DNA of 9,185 nt from DUZB01 sp964407525 (lineage in GTDB: Bacteria; Desulfobacterota; DSM-4660; Desulfatiglandales; Desulfatiglandaceae): assembly GCA_964407525.1 (NCBI GenBank), contig CAYOWC010000201.1, forward strand, positions 1 through 9,185, read 5' to 3'. A program made the position numbers and the translations under genes. This document shows, piece after piece, positions 1 to 5,690 of the stretch. The notes below the pieces were generated by a model. That model had not been told where the DNA came from. It did not search any database and was given only the letters and a program-made list of their open reading frames with translations. The stretch's first letter is position 1, and the number at the start of each line of letters is the position of its first letter.

Positions 1-1
1 A

Positions 2-78
2 TGGGGTGGATGACGGGGCTTGAACCCGCGACCACTGAGGCCACAACCCAGTGCTCTACCGACTGAGCTACACCCACC
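2..78 (-). tRNA. tRNA-His (anticodon GUG), CCA encoded
   Basis: The reverse complement folds into a complete cloverleaf. The 7-bp acceptor stem pairs GTGGGTG with CATCCAC, with one G-T pair. An extra 5' G at 78 faces C73 at position 5; this G-1:C73 pair is the known identity element of bacterial tRNA-His. The D stem is GCTC/GAGC and the anticodon stem is CTGGG/CTCAG. The loop TTGTGGC puts anticodon GTG at 44-42. The T arm contains TTCAAGC. The 3' CCA is encoded at 4-2. The gene is transcribed towards the left edge and is divergent from selA, so anything downstream of it lies outside the window. Confidence 0.97.
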
Positions 79-99
79 ATAGTTTTACTCAAGTTTTTT

Positions 100-128
100 A
101 CTATAGTACCCTTTTTTTATTTTTGCAA
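100..128 (-). promoter_or_regulatory. sigma70-type promoter of tRNA-His
   Basis: Read on the minus strand, TTGCAA (128-123) and TATAGT (105-100) are separated by exactly 17 nt. The -10 matches the consensus at 5 of 6 positions and the -35 at 4 of 6. The predicted start near 93 gives a leader of about 15 nt before the tRNA. A T/A-rich spacer lies between the boxes. Confidence 0.6.
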
Positions 129-152
129 GTTAAATTTGATGGCCGAAACGAT

Positions 153-172
153 CCGGAAATCCTTCTTTCCGG
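153..172. repeat. Perfect inverted repeat between two divergent promoters
   Basis: CCGGAAA (153-159) and TTTCCGG (166-172) form a 7-bp perfect stem with a 6-nt loop (160-165). It lies between the tRNA-His promoter, whose -35 ends at 128, and the selA-operon -35, which begins at 189. No T-run follows on either strand, so it does not look like an intrinsic terminator. It could be an operator for a dimeric regulator or a chance dyad. Confidence 0.4.
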
Positions 173-188
173 CGGTATGCTTAACTAT

Positions 189-217
189 TTGACGTGGGTT
201 GAAAAGTTCCGTATATA
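189..217 (+). promoter_or_regulatory. sigma70-type promoter of the selA operon
   Basis: TTGACG (189-194) and TATATA (212-217) are separated by 17 nt. The -35 matches the consensus at 5 of 6 positions and the -10 at 4 of 6. The expected start near 224 leaves a 5' leader of about 45 nt before selA. A competing -10, TATAAG, lies at 224-229, but it pairs only with TTGAAA (199-204) at 19 nt. No other good promoter was seen inside the tightly packed genes to 4023, so this one may drive all five. Confidence 0.55.
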
Positions 218-255
218 TGTCGCTATAAGTGTACGAACAAGAGACTGACATTTCC

Positions 256-261
256 AAGGAG
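256..261 (+). promoter_or_regulatory. selA ribosome binding site
   Basis: AAGGAG lies 3 nt before the ATG at 265 and 9 nt before the ATG at 271. The second spacing is workable and the first is too short. The N-terminus from 271 (MSTNKQALFRKIPAVDQLL) also resembles that of E. coli SelA, so 271 is chosen. Confidence 0.65.
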
Positions 262-270
262 TCCATGACC

Positions 271-1704
271 ATGTCCACAAACAAACAGGCGTTGTTCAGA
301 AAAATTCCCGCGGTTGATCAATTGCTGTCTCATCCGAATATTGAATGTGCTTTTTCCGGTTACCCCAGAAGCCTGGTTCTAAAAGCAATCCATCTCGTGC
401 TGGATGAAATCAGAACCGAAATCAAGAATGGCCGAGTGGGAGAAGATGGAGCGGTTTTTCAAATGGACACCGTCGCTTCGCGTGTGGTGAACAGGCTTGA
501 AATATTGGCAATGCCGAATTTGCGGCACTGTGTTAATGCCACAGGTGTTATTGTACATACCAATCTGGGACGGTCTATATTGCCTGAAAAAGCTCTGGAG
601 AGATTCAGGTCCATTGGAGGGGCATACAGCAACCTGGAATATGACCTTGCAGAAGGGAAACGAGGAAGCCGTTTCTCGCACGTGGAGGAAATCCTCAAAG
701 AATTGACCGGAGCAGAGGCAGCCATGGTGGTCAACAATAATGCCGCAGCGGTGCTCATTGCCCTTGAAACAGTCGCCAAGGGGAGGGAAGTGGTGGTGTC
801 CCGCGGTCAACTGGTTGAGATTGGGGGGTCGTTTCGAATTCCGGACGTCATGGCCAAAAGCGGGGCAACCATGGTGGAGGTGGGAACGACCAACAAAACG
901 CATCTAAGGGATTATGAGGATGCGATCGGTCCCGACACAGCCCTGCTTCTTAAGGTGCACACGAGCAACTACCAGGTGGTGGGTTTTACCGAAGAGGTTC
1001 CTCTGGAAGCACTTGTTGCGTTAGGAAAGCAGCACGGGATTCCAGTCATGGAGGATCTTGGAAGTGGCTGTCTTGTGGACTTTTCTGCGTACGGGCTGAT
1101 CAGGGAGCCCACGGTTCAGGAAACTCTCGAGCGGGGGGGCGGGCTCGTTACCTTCAGCGGCGACAAGCTGCTTGGCGGCCCCCAGGCTGGAATAATATTA
1201 GGACAGGCCGACCTGGTGGACGCTATCAGGCAAAATCAGCTCGCCAGGGCCCTGAGAATTGACAAATTGACCCTCCTGGCCCTGGAAGAAACATTGAAAT
1301 TGTACCGGGACAAAGAAGCTGCCACTGAAGCTATTCCTACTTTACGGATGATTAGCCAGCCTTACTCTTCCATCAGGAAAAAGGCGAGCCGCCTGTTCAG
1401 GCTGGTCAAGGGAATATCAACGGATCGTTTCCGCATGGAGCTGGTGGATGGTTCTTCAAAGGTGGGTGGAGGTGCGCTGCCTTTGCAGGAATTGCCCAGC
1501 AGGCTGTTGTCTCTGGTTCCAGAACGGTTCTCACCACAAGAAATGGAAAAGCGCCTCAGATCTTCTTCCCCACCGATTATCGGCAGGCTGGAGAAAGAGA
1601 GAGTCCTGCTTGATCTGCGGACCATCCAGGAAAATGAGATGAAGATCGTTGCCCAGGCTATCAAGGATCTGGCATTTGAAAACAACGGGGAAAAGGAGAA
1701 TTGA
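271..1704 (+). CDS. selA: L-seryl-tRNA(Sec) selenium transferase
   Basis: This cytoplasmic PLP enzyme converts Ser-tRNA(Sec) to Sec-tRNA(Sec) using selenophosphate, the last step of bacterial selenocysteine synthesis. The protein is 477 aa, close to the usual length of about 460-470. An N-terminal helical tRNA-binding region (about 1-80) precedes the type I aminotransferase fold. Family motifs include NATGVIVHTNLGRS (89-102), EDLGSG (261-266) and the PLP-lysine segment SGDKLLGGPQAG (296-307). K299 is the likely Schiff-base lysine, equivalent to E. coli K295. The gene is the first of the operon, with a promoter at 189-217 and a start fixed by the SD at 256. The TGA stop lies 2 nt before gmhA. 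selB, selD and selC are not next to it, although selB often is in other bacteria. The protein looks complete. The family assignment is secure; the presence of selenoproteins in the organism is inferred. Confidence 0.96.
   Translation: MSTNKQALFRKIPAVDQLLSHPNIECAFSGYPRSLVLKAIHLVLDEIRTEIKNGRVGEDGAVFQMDTVASRVVNRLEILAMPNLRHCVNATGVIVHTNLGRSILPEKALERFRSIGGAYSNLEYDLAEGKRGSRFSHVEEILKELTGAEAAMVVNNNAAAVLIALETVAKGREVVVSRGQLVEIGGSFRIPDVMAKSGATMVEVGTTNKTHLRDYEDAIGPDTALLLKVHTSNYQVVGFTEEVPLEALVALGKQHGIPVMEDLGSGCLVDFSAYGLIREPTVQETLERGGGLVTFSGDKLLGGPQAGIILGQADLVDAIRQNQLARALRIDKLTLLALEETLKLYRDKEAATEAIPTLRMISQPYSSIRKKASRLFRLVKGISTDRFRMELVDGSSKVGGGALPLQELPSRLLSLVPERFSPQEMEKRLRSSSPPIIGRLEKERVLLDLRTIQENEMKIVAQAIKDLAFENNGEKEN
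1693..1698 (+). promoter_or_regulatory. gmhA ribosome binding site (decides a TTG start)
   Basis: AAGGAG inside the last codons of selA lies 8 nt from the TTG at 1707 but only 2 nt from the TTG at 1701. This favours 1707. There is no ATG in this frame near the start of the conserved region. Confidence 0.6.
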
Positions 1705-1706
1705 TC

Positions 1707-2294
1707 TTGAAGAACATCATCGACGCAATCCTGAAAGAGAGCTTAAAAGCCAAGGAAGAATTTGTCAGTGAAAATGTAGACAAACTGATAACCTTGTCGG
1801 AAAAAATTGCTTCGGCCTTTCTCAATGACAAAAAGCTCCTCATATGTGGAAATGGAGGAAGCGCCGCGGATGCCCAGCACGTGGCCGCGGAATTTGTAAA
1901 CAGGTTTGAACTGGAAAGACCTCCGTTACCAGCCCTGGCTTTGACAACCGATACGTCAGTGATTACAAGTATCGGCAACGATTACTCTTTTGATGAAATC
2001 TTTTCAAAACAGGTAAAGGCCCTCGGTGTGGAAGGGGACCTTCTTCTGGCTATAAGCACAAGTGGAAATTCCAAAAATATTCTTGTGGCTGTGGAGGCTG
2101 CACGGGATTTGGGTCTGTTCACTGTAGGTCTGTTGGGAAAAGACGGGGGCAAATTGCAAAACGCGGTCCATATGGCTCTGGTGGTCCGGCATGATGTAAC
2201 TGCCCGAATACAGGAAGCCCATCTTCTGGCAGAACATATTATCTGCAGGCTTGTGGATTACATCCTTTTCCAGAAACATCTTGAAAGGAACTAA
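1707..2294 (+). CDS. gmhA: Phosphoheptose isomerase (sedoheptulose 7-phosphate isomerase)
   Basis: The enzyme isomerises D-sedoheptulose 7-phosphate to D-glycero-D-manno-heptose 7-phosphate, the first step to ADP-heptose for the LPS inner core. The 195-aa protein is one SIS domain, the normal size for GmhA. Visible motifs are GNGGSAADAQH (48-58) and the phosphate-binding STSGNS (117-122). H58, E62, Q169 and H177 match the zinc/active-site set known for GmhA, which argues against the related DiaA, an initiator-associating protein without this catalytic set. Translation probably starts at TTG 1707. The gene begins 2 nt after selA, and its TAA overlaps the next ATG by one base (TAATG), suggesting translational coupling. 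No hldE or gmhB is visible nearby, so the rest of the pathway must lie elsewhere. The role is cytoplasmic. Confidence 0.92.
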   Translation: MKNIIDAILKESLKAKEEFVSENVDKLITLSEKIASAFLNDKKLLICGNGGSAADAQHVAAEFVNRFELERPPLPALALTTDTSVITSIGNDYSFDEIFSKQVKALGVEGDLLLAISTSGNSKNILVAVEAARDLGLFTVGLLGKDGGKLQNAVHMALVVRHDVTARIQEAHLLAEHIICRLVDYILFQKHLERN

Positions 2295-3241
2295 TGAAAC
2301 CTAAGCCCATCCCACTGGATCAAGTAACTTCTTACCCTTTGAAGGAAAGGGAAAGCAAGGTCAATATTGACGATTTCGCCCATTCTTGGGTTCCTGAGGG
2401 ATCTCTGGAACGGTGGTTAAAATCGCTTCCCGGGATCCTTGCCGCGAAAGATCTGCTGGAAATCAGGGATTGTATGGTGAAGATTGTTTCATCGGAAAAA
2501 ACCATTCTTCTGGCCATGGGGGCCCATGGAATAAAGGTGGGGCTGAATCCGGTTATCATAGATCTCATGGAGCGTGGAATTCTGAAAGGAATTGCCATGA
2601 ACGGCGCCGGTATTATCCACGATGCTGAACTGGCCATGGCAGGATCCACTTCGGAAGATGTGGCAGCCTCCCTTGGCAAGGGGCAGTTCGGCATGGCCGA
2701 AGAAACAGGCAGGTACCTGAATGATGCCATAACCGATGGGGCAAAAAAAGGACTTGGACTGGGTGAATCGGTGGGGGCCATGCTTGTTCGAGAAGACTTT
2801 CCTTTCAACCGATACAGCCTCCTTGCCAGGGCACGGGAGCTTGAAATCCCTGTTACTGTGCACGTGGGGATTGGCACCGATATTATTCACTTTCATCCCA
2901 ATGCGGATGGTGCAGCCATTGGAAAAACGTCACATCTGGATTTTCGAATTTTTTCCAGCCTTGTAACGACCCTCGAAGGAGGCATGTTGATCAATCTCGG
3001 TTCTGCCGTTATTCTTCCTGAAGTATTCTTGAAGGCCCTGAGCTTGGTAAGGAATCTTGGTTACAGGATCACGGATCTGACAACAGTAAACATGGATTTT
3101 ATTCAGCATTACCGTCCCATGACCAATGTGGTTCGCCGTCCCACGCTTGAAGGGGGAAAAGGCTACAGCCTAGTGGGACATCACGAACTGATGTTTCCCC
3201 TGCTGGCGGCAGCGGTCATAGAAGGGTTGCATAAACGATAA
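2294..3241 (+). CDS. Deoxyhypusine synthase-like protein, substrate unknown
   Basis: This 315-aa soluble protein has no signal peptide or membrane segment. By eye it follows the eukaryotic DHS pattern. NGAGIIHDAELA (103-114) corresponds to the TAGGVEEDLIK block, GTDIIHFHPNADG (194-206) to GDMIFFHSYKNPG, GGMLINLGSAV (229-239) to the IILGGGVV block, and HHELMFPLLAAAV (296-308) to DASLVFPLLVAETF. These blocks belong to an NAD-binding Rossmann-like fold, so NAD binding is likely. Eukaryotic DHS transfers a butylamine from spermidine to a lysine of eIF5A. Bacteria generally lack eIF5A, so that reaction is unlikely here. The KHH motif of DHS is replaced by ILPEVF (240-245), and the acidic loop before the active-site lysine by HYRPMTNVVRRP. 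K289 (in GGKG) may stand in for the catalytic lysine. The gene sits between gmhA (1-nt overlap) and fmdB (9-nt gap). Its SD is AAAGGAA at 2284-2290. The superfamily is fairly sure, the function is not. Confidence 0.75.
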   Translation: MKPKPIPLDQVTSYPLKERESKVNIDDFAHSWVPEGSLERWLKSLPGILAAKDLLEIRDCMVKIVSSEKTILLAMGAHGIKVGLNPVIIDLMERGILKGIAMNGAGIIHDAELAMAGSTSEDVAASLGKGQFGMAEETGRYLNDAITDGAKKGLGLGESVGAMLVREDFPFNRYSLLARARELEIPVTVHVGIGTDIIHFHPNADGAAIGKTSHLDFRIFSSLVTTLEGGMLINLGSAVILPEVFLKALSLVRNLGYRITDLTTVNMDFIQHYRPMTNVVRRPTLEGGKGYSLVGHHELMFPLLAAAVIEGLHKR

Positions 3242-3244
3242 GGA
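3240..3244 (+). promoter_or_regulatory. fmdB-family ribosome binding site
   Basis: AAGGA overlaps the stop codon of the preceding gene. It is 3 nt from the ATG at 3248 and 6 nt from the ATG at 3251. The second gives the family's standard N-terminus MPIYEF, so 3251 is chosen. Confidence 0.65.
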
Positions 3245-3250
3245 AATATG

Positions 3251-3499
3251 ATGCCTATATATGAGTTCAAATGTTCTGAATGCAATGAGGAATTTGAAAC
3301 GCTGGTCTTCAGGAGTGATGAGAAGGTAGCCTGCCCCCAGTGTGATGGAGATAGAGTAAAGAGGTTGATGTCTGCGTGCGGTTTTAAAAGTGGCGGTGGT
3401 CCGGCCTATTCTGGAGACCCATCCGGCGGTTCGACCCGTTCTGCCGGATCATCCGGCTGTTCAGGATGTACCAGTACCAACTGTAGCAGTTGTCACTAA
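3251..3499 (+). CDS. FmdB-family zinc-ribbon protein
   Basis: This is an 82-aa small protein with the characteristic N-terminus MPIYEFKCSEC. C8/C11 and C28/C31 form a CxxC...CxxC zinc ribbon across about residues 5-35. A low-complexity Gly/Ser-rich linker (48-69) leads to a second cysteine group at the C-terminus, C70, C73, C78 and C81, ending CSSCH. The FmdB family was named from a putative regulator of formamidase genes in Methylophilus, but for most members the function is unknown; some are described as regulatory. The tail could bind a second metal, which is inference. The gene lies 9 nt after the DHS-like gene and 20 nt before ispF, so it is very likely cotranscribed with both. Confidence 0.85.
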   Translation: MPIYEFKCSECNEEFETLVFRSDEKVACPQCDGDRVKRLMSACGFKSGGGPAYSGDPSGGSTRSAGSSGCSGCTSTNCSSCH

Positions 3500-3507
3500 T
3501 ATGAATT

Positions 3508-3511
3508 GAGG
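3508..3511 (+). promoter_or_regulatory. ispF ribosome binding site (supports a TTG start)
   Basis: GAGG lies 8 nt before the TTG at 3520. The resulting N-terminus MFRIGFGYDVHR is the standard IspF start, and no ATG or GTG in frame would give it. The only nearby ATG (3501) is in a different frame. Confidence 0.65.
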
Positions 3512-3519
3512 ATACCGTT

Positions 3520-4023
3520 TTGTTTCGAATCGGATTTGGCTACGACGTTCATCGTCTCACGGAAAGCAGACCCCTGATTTTAGGGGGCGTCCATGTGCCT
3601 TACCCCTTTGGACTCGATGGACATTCCGATGCTGATGTACTCATCCATGCGGTCATGGATGCGGTGTTAGGAGCACTGGGTAAAGGAGATATCGGCCAGT
3701 ACTTTCCGGATACAGATCCCAAATACAAGGGCATCTCCAGCCTGTCTCTCTTGAAAGCCGTGGCGGATCTTGCCAGGGCTGACCGATTCCACCTGAATAA
3801 TCTGGATATAACGGTGGTAGCTCAAGCACCCAGGCTGGCGCCGCACCTGTCCGAAATGCGGGAGAATCTGGCAAAGGTTCTCGAAACGCCGGTTGACAGG
3901 ATAAACATCAAGGCAACGACCAGTGAAGGGCTGGGTTTCTGTGGAAAAAGAGAAGGGATGGAAGCCTTTGCGGTGGCAAGCCTCATTCAAGGTGAAGAGG
4001 AAAAGACAGCCGGAACCATGTAA
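3520..4023 (+). CDS. ispF: 2-C-methyl-D-erythritol 2,4-cyclodiphosphate synthase
   Basis: The enzyme cyclises CDP-ME 2-phosphate to MEcPP with loss of CMP, the fifth step of the MEP pathway to IPP and DMAPP. The protein is 167 aa; single-domain IspF is usually about 155-165 aa and acts as a cytoplasmic homotrimer. The zinc ligands are visible: D9 and H11 in GYDVHR (7-12) and H43 in LIHAVMDAVLGA (41-52). Other family motifs are GDIGQYFPDTD (56-66) and TTSEGLGFCGKREGMEA (133-149), the CMP-binding and trimer-contact region. It is not fused to IspD, and no ispD gene is adjacent. It starts with TTG and is the last gene of the first operon. Its stop codon lies inside a hairpin (4007-4038). Confidence 0.96.
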   Translation: MFRIGFGYDVHRLTESRPLILGGVHVPYPFGLDGHSDADVLIHAVMDAVLGALGKGDIGQYFPDTDPKYKGISSLSLLKAVADLARADRFHLNNLDITVVAQAPRLAPHLSEMRENLAKVLETPVDRINIKATTSEGLGFCGKREGMEAFAVASLIQGEEEKTAGTM

Positions 4024-4038
4024 ATGACCGTCCGGCTG
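4007..4038 (-). terminator. Hairpin at convergent gene ends, possible terminator
   Basis: CAGCCGGA (4007-4014) and TCCGGCTG (4031-4038) form a perfect 8-bp GC-rich stem with a 16-nt loop that contains the ispF TAA. On the minus strand the stem is followed by TCTTTTCC, a weak U-tract, so it best fits termination of the propeller gene running into ispF. On the plus strand no T-run follows directly; T6 occurs only at 4064-4069, 25 nt further on. The two transcription units converge here and may share the structure. Confidence 0.45.
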
Positions 4039-4081
4039 CCTGAATCAAGCCTGAATGAATCGGTTTTTTGTGAACACCAAA

Positions 4082-5296
4082 TTACTCAGGAATGGTATAG
4101 GTTACTTGAGCACTACTGACGCGTCCGTTCACATCGTTCAATAGAATTTTTATTTTGTGAACACCCGGGCTGAAGGAAAGATTCGGGCAGGTTACCGTTA
4201 TCTTATTTGCGGTGGCTTCGGTAATGTTGGCGACAAAATAATCGATGAGCAGGGCTGTTACATCCGTGTTGTTGTAGTGAAATTTGAAGGAAGATGCGCC
4301 GGCAAACCCGCTCGGGGATCCCAAGGTGAACGACAAGGTAAAAGGCGTCGTATCCACCACATCGGCGGGTAGGGGCAATATGGTGATATTATAAGCCGCC
4401 AGGTTCTTGATCCTGTAAATTTTACCCGCACTGCCATCCACAACTAACATGTCGTTGGCATATTCCCCACCCTTGCTGAAATGAATCTCTACCGGTTCTT
4501 CAAATCCTTCGGCAAAGGTTGTCCTGACGCCAGCAGGAGAGATTCTTATTATTTCTCCGGTCTTGCTTTCGCTGACATATAGGAAATTGCCAAATGGAGT
4601 GTTGTTGCCAAAGGCAAGGCCTATCGGATTATCTAATTCCGTCAAAAAAGCTGTAGACTTTCCCATGGAGTCCACTTTCGATACCTCTCCACCACTGGTA
4701 TTTGTCACGTAGAGAGATGTACCGAATGCGTCTCCCTGGCCGAAGGCAAGAACGCTGGGACGGCTCAACCCGTTGGCAAAGTCGGAGACAACCCCCGCAG
4801 GAGATACCTTTACAATCTTGTTTGCATTGGCCGAAGCCACATACAAATCACTGCCGAAACCGTTTTCCATTCCCCAGACCATATCCAAGGGAGAATCAAT
4901 GCCAGTGGCAAAGGTGTATTGATCGCCACTTGGAGAAAGCCTTATAATGTTTCCGTCCGTCGAATACGATTCTCCTACGTACAGGTAATTGCCGAAACTT
5001 CCCGAACCAAAAAGAATGGCTACGGGGTAATCCAGCGTCCCCGGGTACGGGGTCTTGGCGCCATTTGGAGCAATTTTTGTCACCCTGTCTGCGCCATATT
5101 CCGTGACAAAAAGATTCGGACCATATCCACCTCCAGGGTGAAAATTTACCACATCCTGGGGATTCGACAAACCTTCCGTAAGCAAGATCGATCTATAGCC
5201 AGGTTCATTTATAATCACGGCAGCCTGGGTGGAAACTCCATTAAACAAACACAGCAAAAGCGCAAATACCAAAATTTTCATCCAATGCTCTTTCAT
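4082..5296 (-). CDS. Secreted six-repeat beta-propeller protein with Ig-like C-terminus
   Basis: The 404-aa precursor has a Sec signal peptide: hydrophobic stretch 7-19, then VSTQAA, with cleavage likely after A25 or A26. Six repeats of about 44 residues follow, each marked by an aromatic-G-x-x-L-Y-V strand at 58 (YGPNLFV), 101 (FGNYLYV), 147 (FGSDLYV), 191 (FGTSLYV), 235 (FGNFLYV) and 279 (YANDMLV). Most also carry a G-x-I-x-x-I-SPAG turn and an F-A-x-G-hydrophobic-x-x-P segment. This is the pattern of NHL/SMP-30-like six-bladed propellers. Residues about 300-404 form a beta-rich domain ending SPGVHKIKILLNDVNG and SAQVTYTI, like bacterial Ig-like folds. No LPXTG, membrane anchor or lipobox is seen, so a periplasmic or exported location is inferred. 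Ligand or enzyme activity cannot be predicted. AAGGAG (5308-5303) lies 6 nt before the ATG. The gene is monocistronic here and convergent with ispF. Confidence 0.85.
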   Translation of the reverse strand: MKEHWMKILVFALLLCLFNGVSTQAAVIINEPGYRSILLTEGLSNPQDVVNFHPGGGYGPNLFVTEYGADRVTKIAPNGAKTPYPGTLDYPVAILFGSGSFGNYLYVGESYSTDGNIIRLSPSGDQYTFATGIDSPLDMVWGMENGFGSDLYVASANANKIVKVSPAGVVSDFANGLSRPSVLAFGQGDAFGTSLYVTNTSGGEVSKVDSMGKSTAFLTELDNPIGLAFGNNTPFGNFLYVSESKTGEIIRISPAGVRTTFAEGFEEPVEIHFSKGGEYANDMLVVDGSAGKIYRIKNLAAYNITILPLPADVVDTTPFTLSFTLGSPSGFAGASSFKFHYNNTDVTALLIDYFVANITEATANKITVTCPNLSFSPGVHKIKILLNDVNGRVSSAQVTYTIPE

Positions 5297-5485
5297 TACT
5301 TTCTCCTTCCCCTAGGTTCTTTTCCATGCATCTAGAGAGAAATAAACGGTGAACTTTTTTATGATAATGGCTCCCTTTTACCACAAGGCATAGCCACTTT
5401 CAAGAGAGTAAGCAATTATCATTTCCAGAATTATGACCATCCTTACCTGCTGAGGATATGTCGTTTGAAGAAGAAATTTTCCATT

Positions 5486-5505
5486 AGTTCCCTTTTAGAG
5501 GAACT
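5486..5505. repeat. Small inverted repeat upstream of cysS
   Basis: AGTTCC (5486-5491) and GGAACT (5500-5505) form a 6-bp perfect dyad with an 8-nt centre. It lies about 50 nt upstream of the candidate cysS -35. It could be an operator half-site pair or chance; the stem is too short and has no T-run for a terminator. Confidence 0.25.
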
Positions 5506-5555
5506 GGGATATTCTGATGTTTCATTAAAAAGCCTGGGGATGCAACACTGACTTC

Positions 5556-5583
5556 TTGACTTTGTTCGGTCATCTGATAAAAG
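5556..5583 (+). promoter_or_regulatory. Candidate promoter of cysS-uvrB
   Basis: TTGACT (5556-5561) and TAAAAG (5578-5583) are separated by 16 nt. The -35 matches at 5 of 6 positions and the -10 at 4 of 6. It would start near 5590 and give a leader of about 100 nt. No T-box, and no long hairpin followed by a T-run, is visible in that leader. This is the best candidate found before cysS, but it is modest. Confidence 0.35.
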
Positions 5584-5676
5584 ATGGGCAGTAAAAAATC
5601 AAGATCTTCAGGTTCCTTCATTGAGGAAACAAAATTTGAAGACCATTTGTCAGTATTTTGATCTGTCCCGGCAGAA

Positions 5677-5684
5677 TAAGGAGG
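5677..5684 (+). promoter_or_regulatory. cysS ribosome binding site (decides a GTG start)
   Basis: TAAGGAGG is a near-perfect Shine-Dalgarno sequence, 6 nt before the GTG at 5691. It rules out the longer in-frame ATG at 5658, which lies upstream of it and would add 11 residues without family similarity. Confidence 0.85.
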
Positions 5685-5690
5685 CTCCAC

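Noticed and set aside
51..248. Short plus-strand frame across the tRNA and the selA promoter region
   Set aside because: It begins inside the antisense of tRNA-His, has no SD and covers two promoters.
229..270. Upstream extension of selA to the ATG at 229
   Set aside because: It lies upstream of the SD at 256 and close to the predicted transcription start, and it adds residues without family similarity.
379..903. Long minus-strand frame inside selA
   Set aside because: It is a shadow of the selA coding bias, with no SD and no recognisable domain; selA fully explains the region.
4039..4069. Intrinsic terminator for ispF ending in the T6 run at 4064-4069
   Set aside because: No stable stem lies directly before the T-run; only 4-bp pairings can be found.
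4919..5335. Plus-strand 138-codon frame opposite the propeller gene
   Set aside because: It is antisense to the signal peptide and first repeats of a well-supported secreted protein and shows no motif or SD.
5549..5551. TGA in the 5336-5701 frame as a selenocysteine codon, since selA is in the same window
   Set aside because: The bases after it form only a 3-bp hairpin and nothing like a bacterial SECIS. There is no CxxU or UxxC context, and no credible start codon for the frame.
5484..5690. Minus-strand 68-codon frame in the gap upstream of cysS
   Set aside because: It would start at a GTG with no SD upstream, it overlaps the cysS ribosome binding site in antisense, and I recognise no motif in it.
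5590..5690. T-box or other riboswitch in the cysS leader
   Set aside because: No T-box core sequence, no strong paired terminator/antiterminator and no T-run are present.
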